From CAYGZA01 sp964354135 (GTDB lineage Bacteria; Planctomycetota; Planctomycetia; Pirellulales; Thermoguttaceae): a DNA stretch of 14,367 nt. How positions within the stretch are numbered: position 1 is the stretch's first letter; every line of letters begins with the position of its first letter. Shown piece after piece: positions 13,752 through 14,367 of the stretch. A program made the position numbers and the translations under genes. The notes beneath the pieces are model-generated. The model was not told the origin of the DNA. It saw only the letters and a list, made by a program, of their open reading frames with translations, and did no database searches. The DNA is taken from positions 1-14,367 of the forward strand of contig CAYGZA010000171.1 in NCBI GenBank assembly GCA_964354135.1, given 5' to 3'.

Positions 13752-14103
13752 CGATTCCTGACAAAGAAAATGAGCATTTTGACGAAATAATCTCACAAGG
13801 GGAGGCAAACTGACGGATAGCTACCTACCTAGGTGGCATGGGTAAGCTAGGCAAGCTACCGCCCGACCCCTGGGGGAGCCCGTAGGCAACGCCGTAGGCT
13901 ATGGGGTACGGCATGGCGTAAACGCCCCAGCGCAACCCTTTTAGCCGTGGCCGTAGGGCGTCCTAGCGGGGCGCTGCGGGCGGGGGGCTGCCAAAGGCCG
14001 GCGACATCGGCAAGCTGATCGACAAGTCCAAGGGGGCCGCACGCGAGGTGGTTGGGACAAAGCTGGGGCAGCCCGCCCAGGAAGAAACCGAAACTGAGCC
14101 CGG
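13752..14103. other. Gene-poor stretch with broken coding fragments on both strands
   Basis: No complete gene is supported. At 13810-13960 the DNA is dense in GTAGGC, GGTA and CTAGG words; on the minus strand one frame reads GVYAMPYPIAYGVAYGLPQG and continues to a stop, while on the plus strand a tiny ATG frame gives MGKLGKLPPDPWGSP. From about 13976 the plus strand has a strongly codon-biased frame, LPKAGDIGKLIDKSKGAARE, then an acidic EETETEPG, running without a proper stop into the attC-like element. It looks like the 3' part of a gene whose front is lost. No family was recognised for any of these pieces. Confidence 0.35.
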
Positions 14104-14162
14104 GGCTAACGCCAGAGCTGACCGACGGGCGGTGCCCGCTCGCTCGAGCGATTTGTTCGGGC
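14104..14162 (-). other. attC-like integron recombination site (candidate)
   Basis: On the minus strand, five bases after the DUF2283 stop, the sequence reads GCCCGAACAAATCGCTCGAG, a central GGGC-ACC-GCCC hairpin, then GGTCAGCTCTGGCGTTAGCC. This order (an AAC box, L'', variable inverted repeat, a CAGCTC..GGC L' box, a GTTAG box), the 59-bp length and the position just after a short gene fit an attC site. The boxes depart from consensus: GTTAGCC rather than GTTRRRY and CCCGAAC rather than RYYYAAC, one base off each. It is an alternative to a plain REP-like palindrome. Confidence 0.4.
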
Positions 14163-14165
14163 TTG

Positions 14166-14367
14166 TCATCCTGTCATTTGCTCGACCTCGAAGGGAATCC
14201 TCTTCAAATTCAGCTTCCGAAGGTCGAGATGCTTGGAAGCCTGATCAATCTCGATCCCGACGGGATGCCCCTGTTCGTCGATATCCACAACGATGCCCTC
14301 TCCGATCTCTCGGGTGTCAGCGCCCGGGCGCTCGGCAAGGTCGATGTAGAGGCTGTCGGTGTCTGGA
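14166..14367 (-). CDS. DUF2283 protein, N-terminus cut by window edge
   Basis: The last 66 residues of a small protein, beginning PDTDSLYIDLAERPGADTRE and continuing GIVVDIDEQGHPVGIEI, the DUF2283 pattern (Y-DPE-D-LYI-L ... V-DLD-G-VVGIEIL). Family members are about 65-75 residues, so only a handful of N-terminal residues lie outside the window. The function is not established; such genes often sit beside a DUF4258 (RelE-like) toxin, and DUF2283 may be its antitoxin. That partner would lie beyond the window edge and cannot be checked. The stop is followed five bases later by the attC-like element, suggesting a gene cassette. Confidence 0.8.
   Translation of the reverse strand, partial: PDTDSLYIDLAERPGADTREIGEGIVVDIDEQGHPVGIEIDQASKHLDLRKLNLKRIPFEVEQMTG

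Overview
The window looks like chromosomal DNA from a GC-rich planctomycete, probably an uncultured one. The evidence is the family mix: the tail of a DUF1559/prepilin-like protein with its H-x9-DG motif, a Tat-exported Gfo/Idh/MocA oxidoreductase, a Tat-type ThuA-like protein, a secreted formylglycine-enzyme-like (SUMF1) protein, a PEP-CTERM beta-propeller protein, and intergenic heptamer 'word' repeats. The genus cannot be told from the sequence. Because the DNA is GC-rich, many long antisense frames are open; these are shadows.

Region by region. 1-900 is a gene graveyard: the frameshifted tail of a tyrosine recombinase, a small unknown protein on the minus strand that may be the 3' half of a frameshifted gene, and a short C-terminal remnant. 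949-4217 is a two-gene plus-strand unit: an extended SDR (NAD-dependent epimerase/dehydratase-like), then a large FAD-dependent, geranylgeranyl-reductase-like protein fused to a C-terminal SRPBCC-like domain. 4341-5552 holds two truncated genes, a DUF1559 tail and a GT39-like glycosyltransferase head with an unrelated tail, separated by word repeats. 5606-7689 (minus) carries a ThuA-like protein and an ApbE-type FMN transferase. 7779-10367 (plus) carries the SUMF1-domain protein and the Gfo/Idh/MocA protein with a strong hairpin between them. 10625-11530 is an unknown lipoprotein. 11705-12311 is a Phd/VapC-type toxin-antitoxin pair with its own promoter. 12685-13680 (minus) is the PEP-CTERM propeller protein, bracketed by a 19-bp direct repeat. 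14104-14367 resembles the end of an integron gene cassette: a nearly complete DUF2283 gene (minus) followed a few bases after its stop by a 59-bp attC-like element.

How the genes work together. The SDR and flavoprotein probably act in sequence on one hydrophobic substrate, perhaps isoprenoid or lipid; this is inferred from adjacency and domain content. The central block (ThuA, ApbE, SUMF1, Gfo/Idh) is mostly exported proteins of the sort planctomycetes use on sugars and redox cofactors in the periplasm, but nothing proves a shared pathway. The rest is accessory: toxin-antitoxin, recombinase debris, truncated genes, repeats and the cassette-like end. The best leads for something unusual are the flavoprotein-SRPBCC fusion with its SDR partner and the attC-like site abutting DUF2283.
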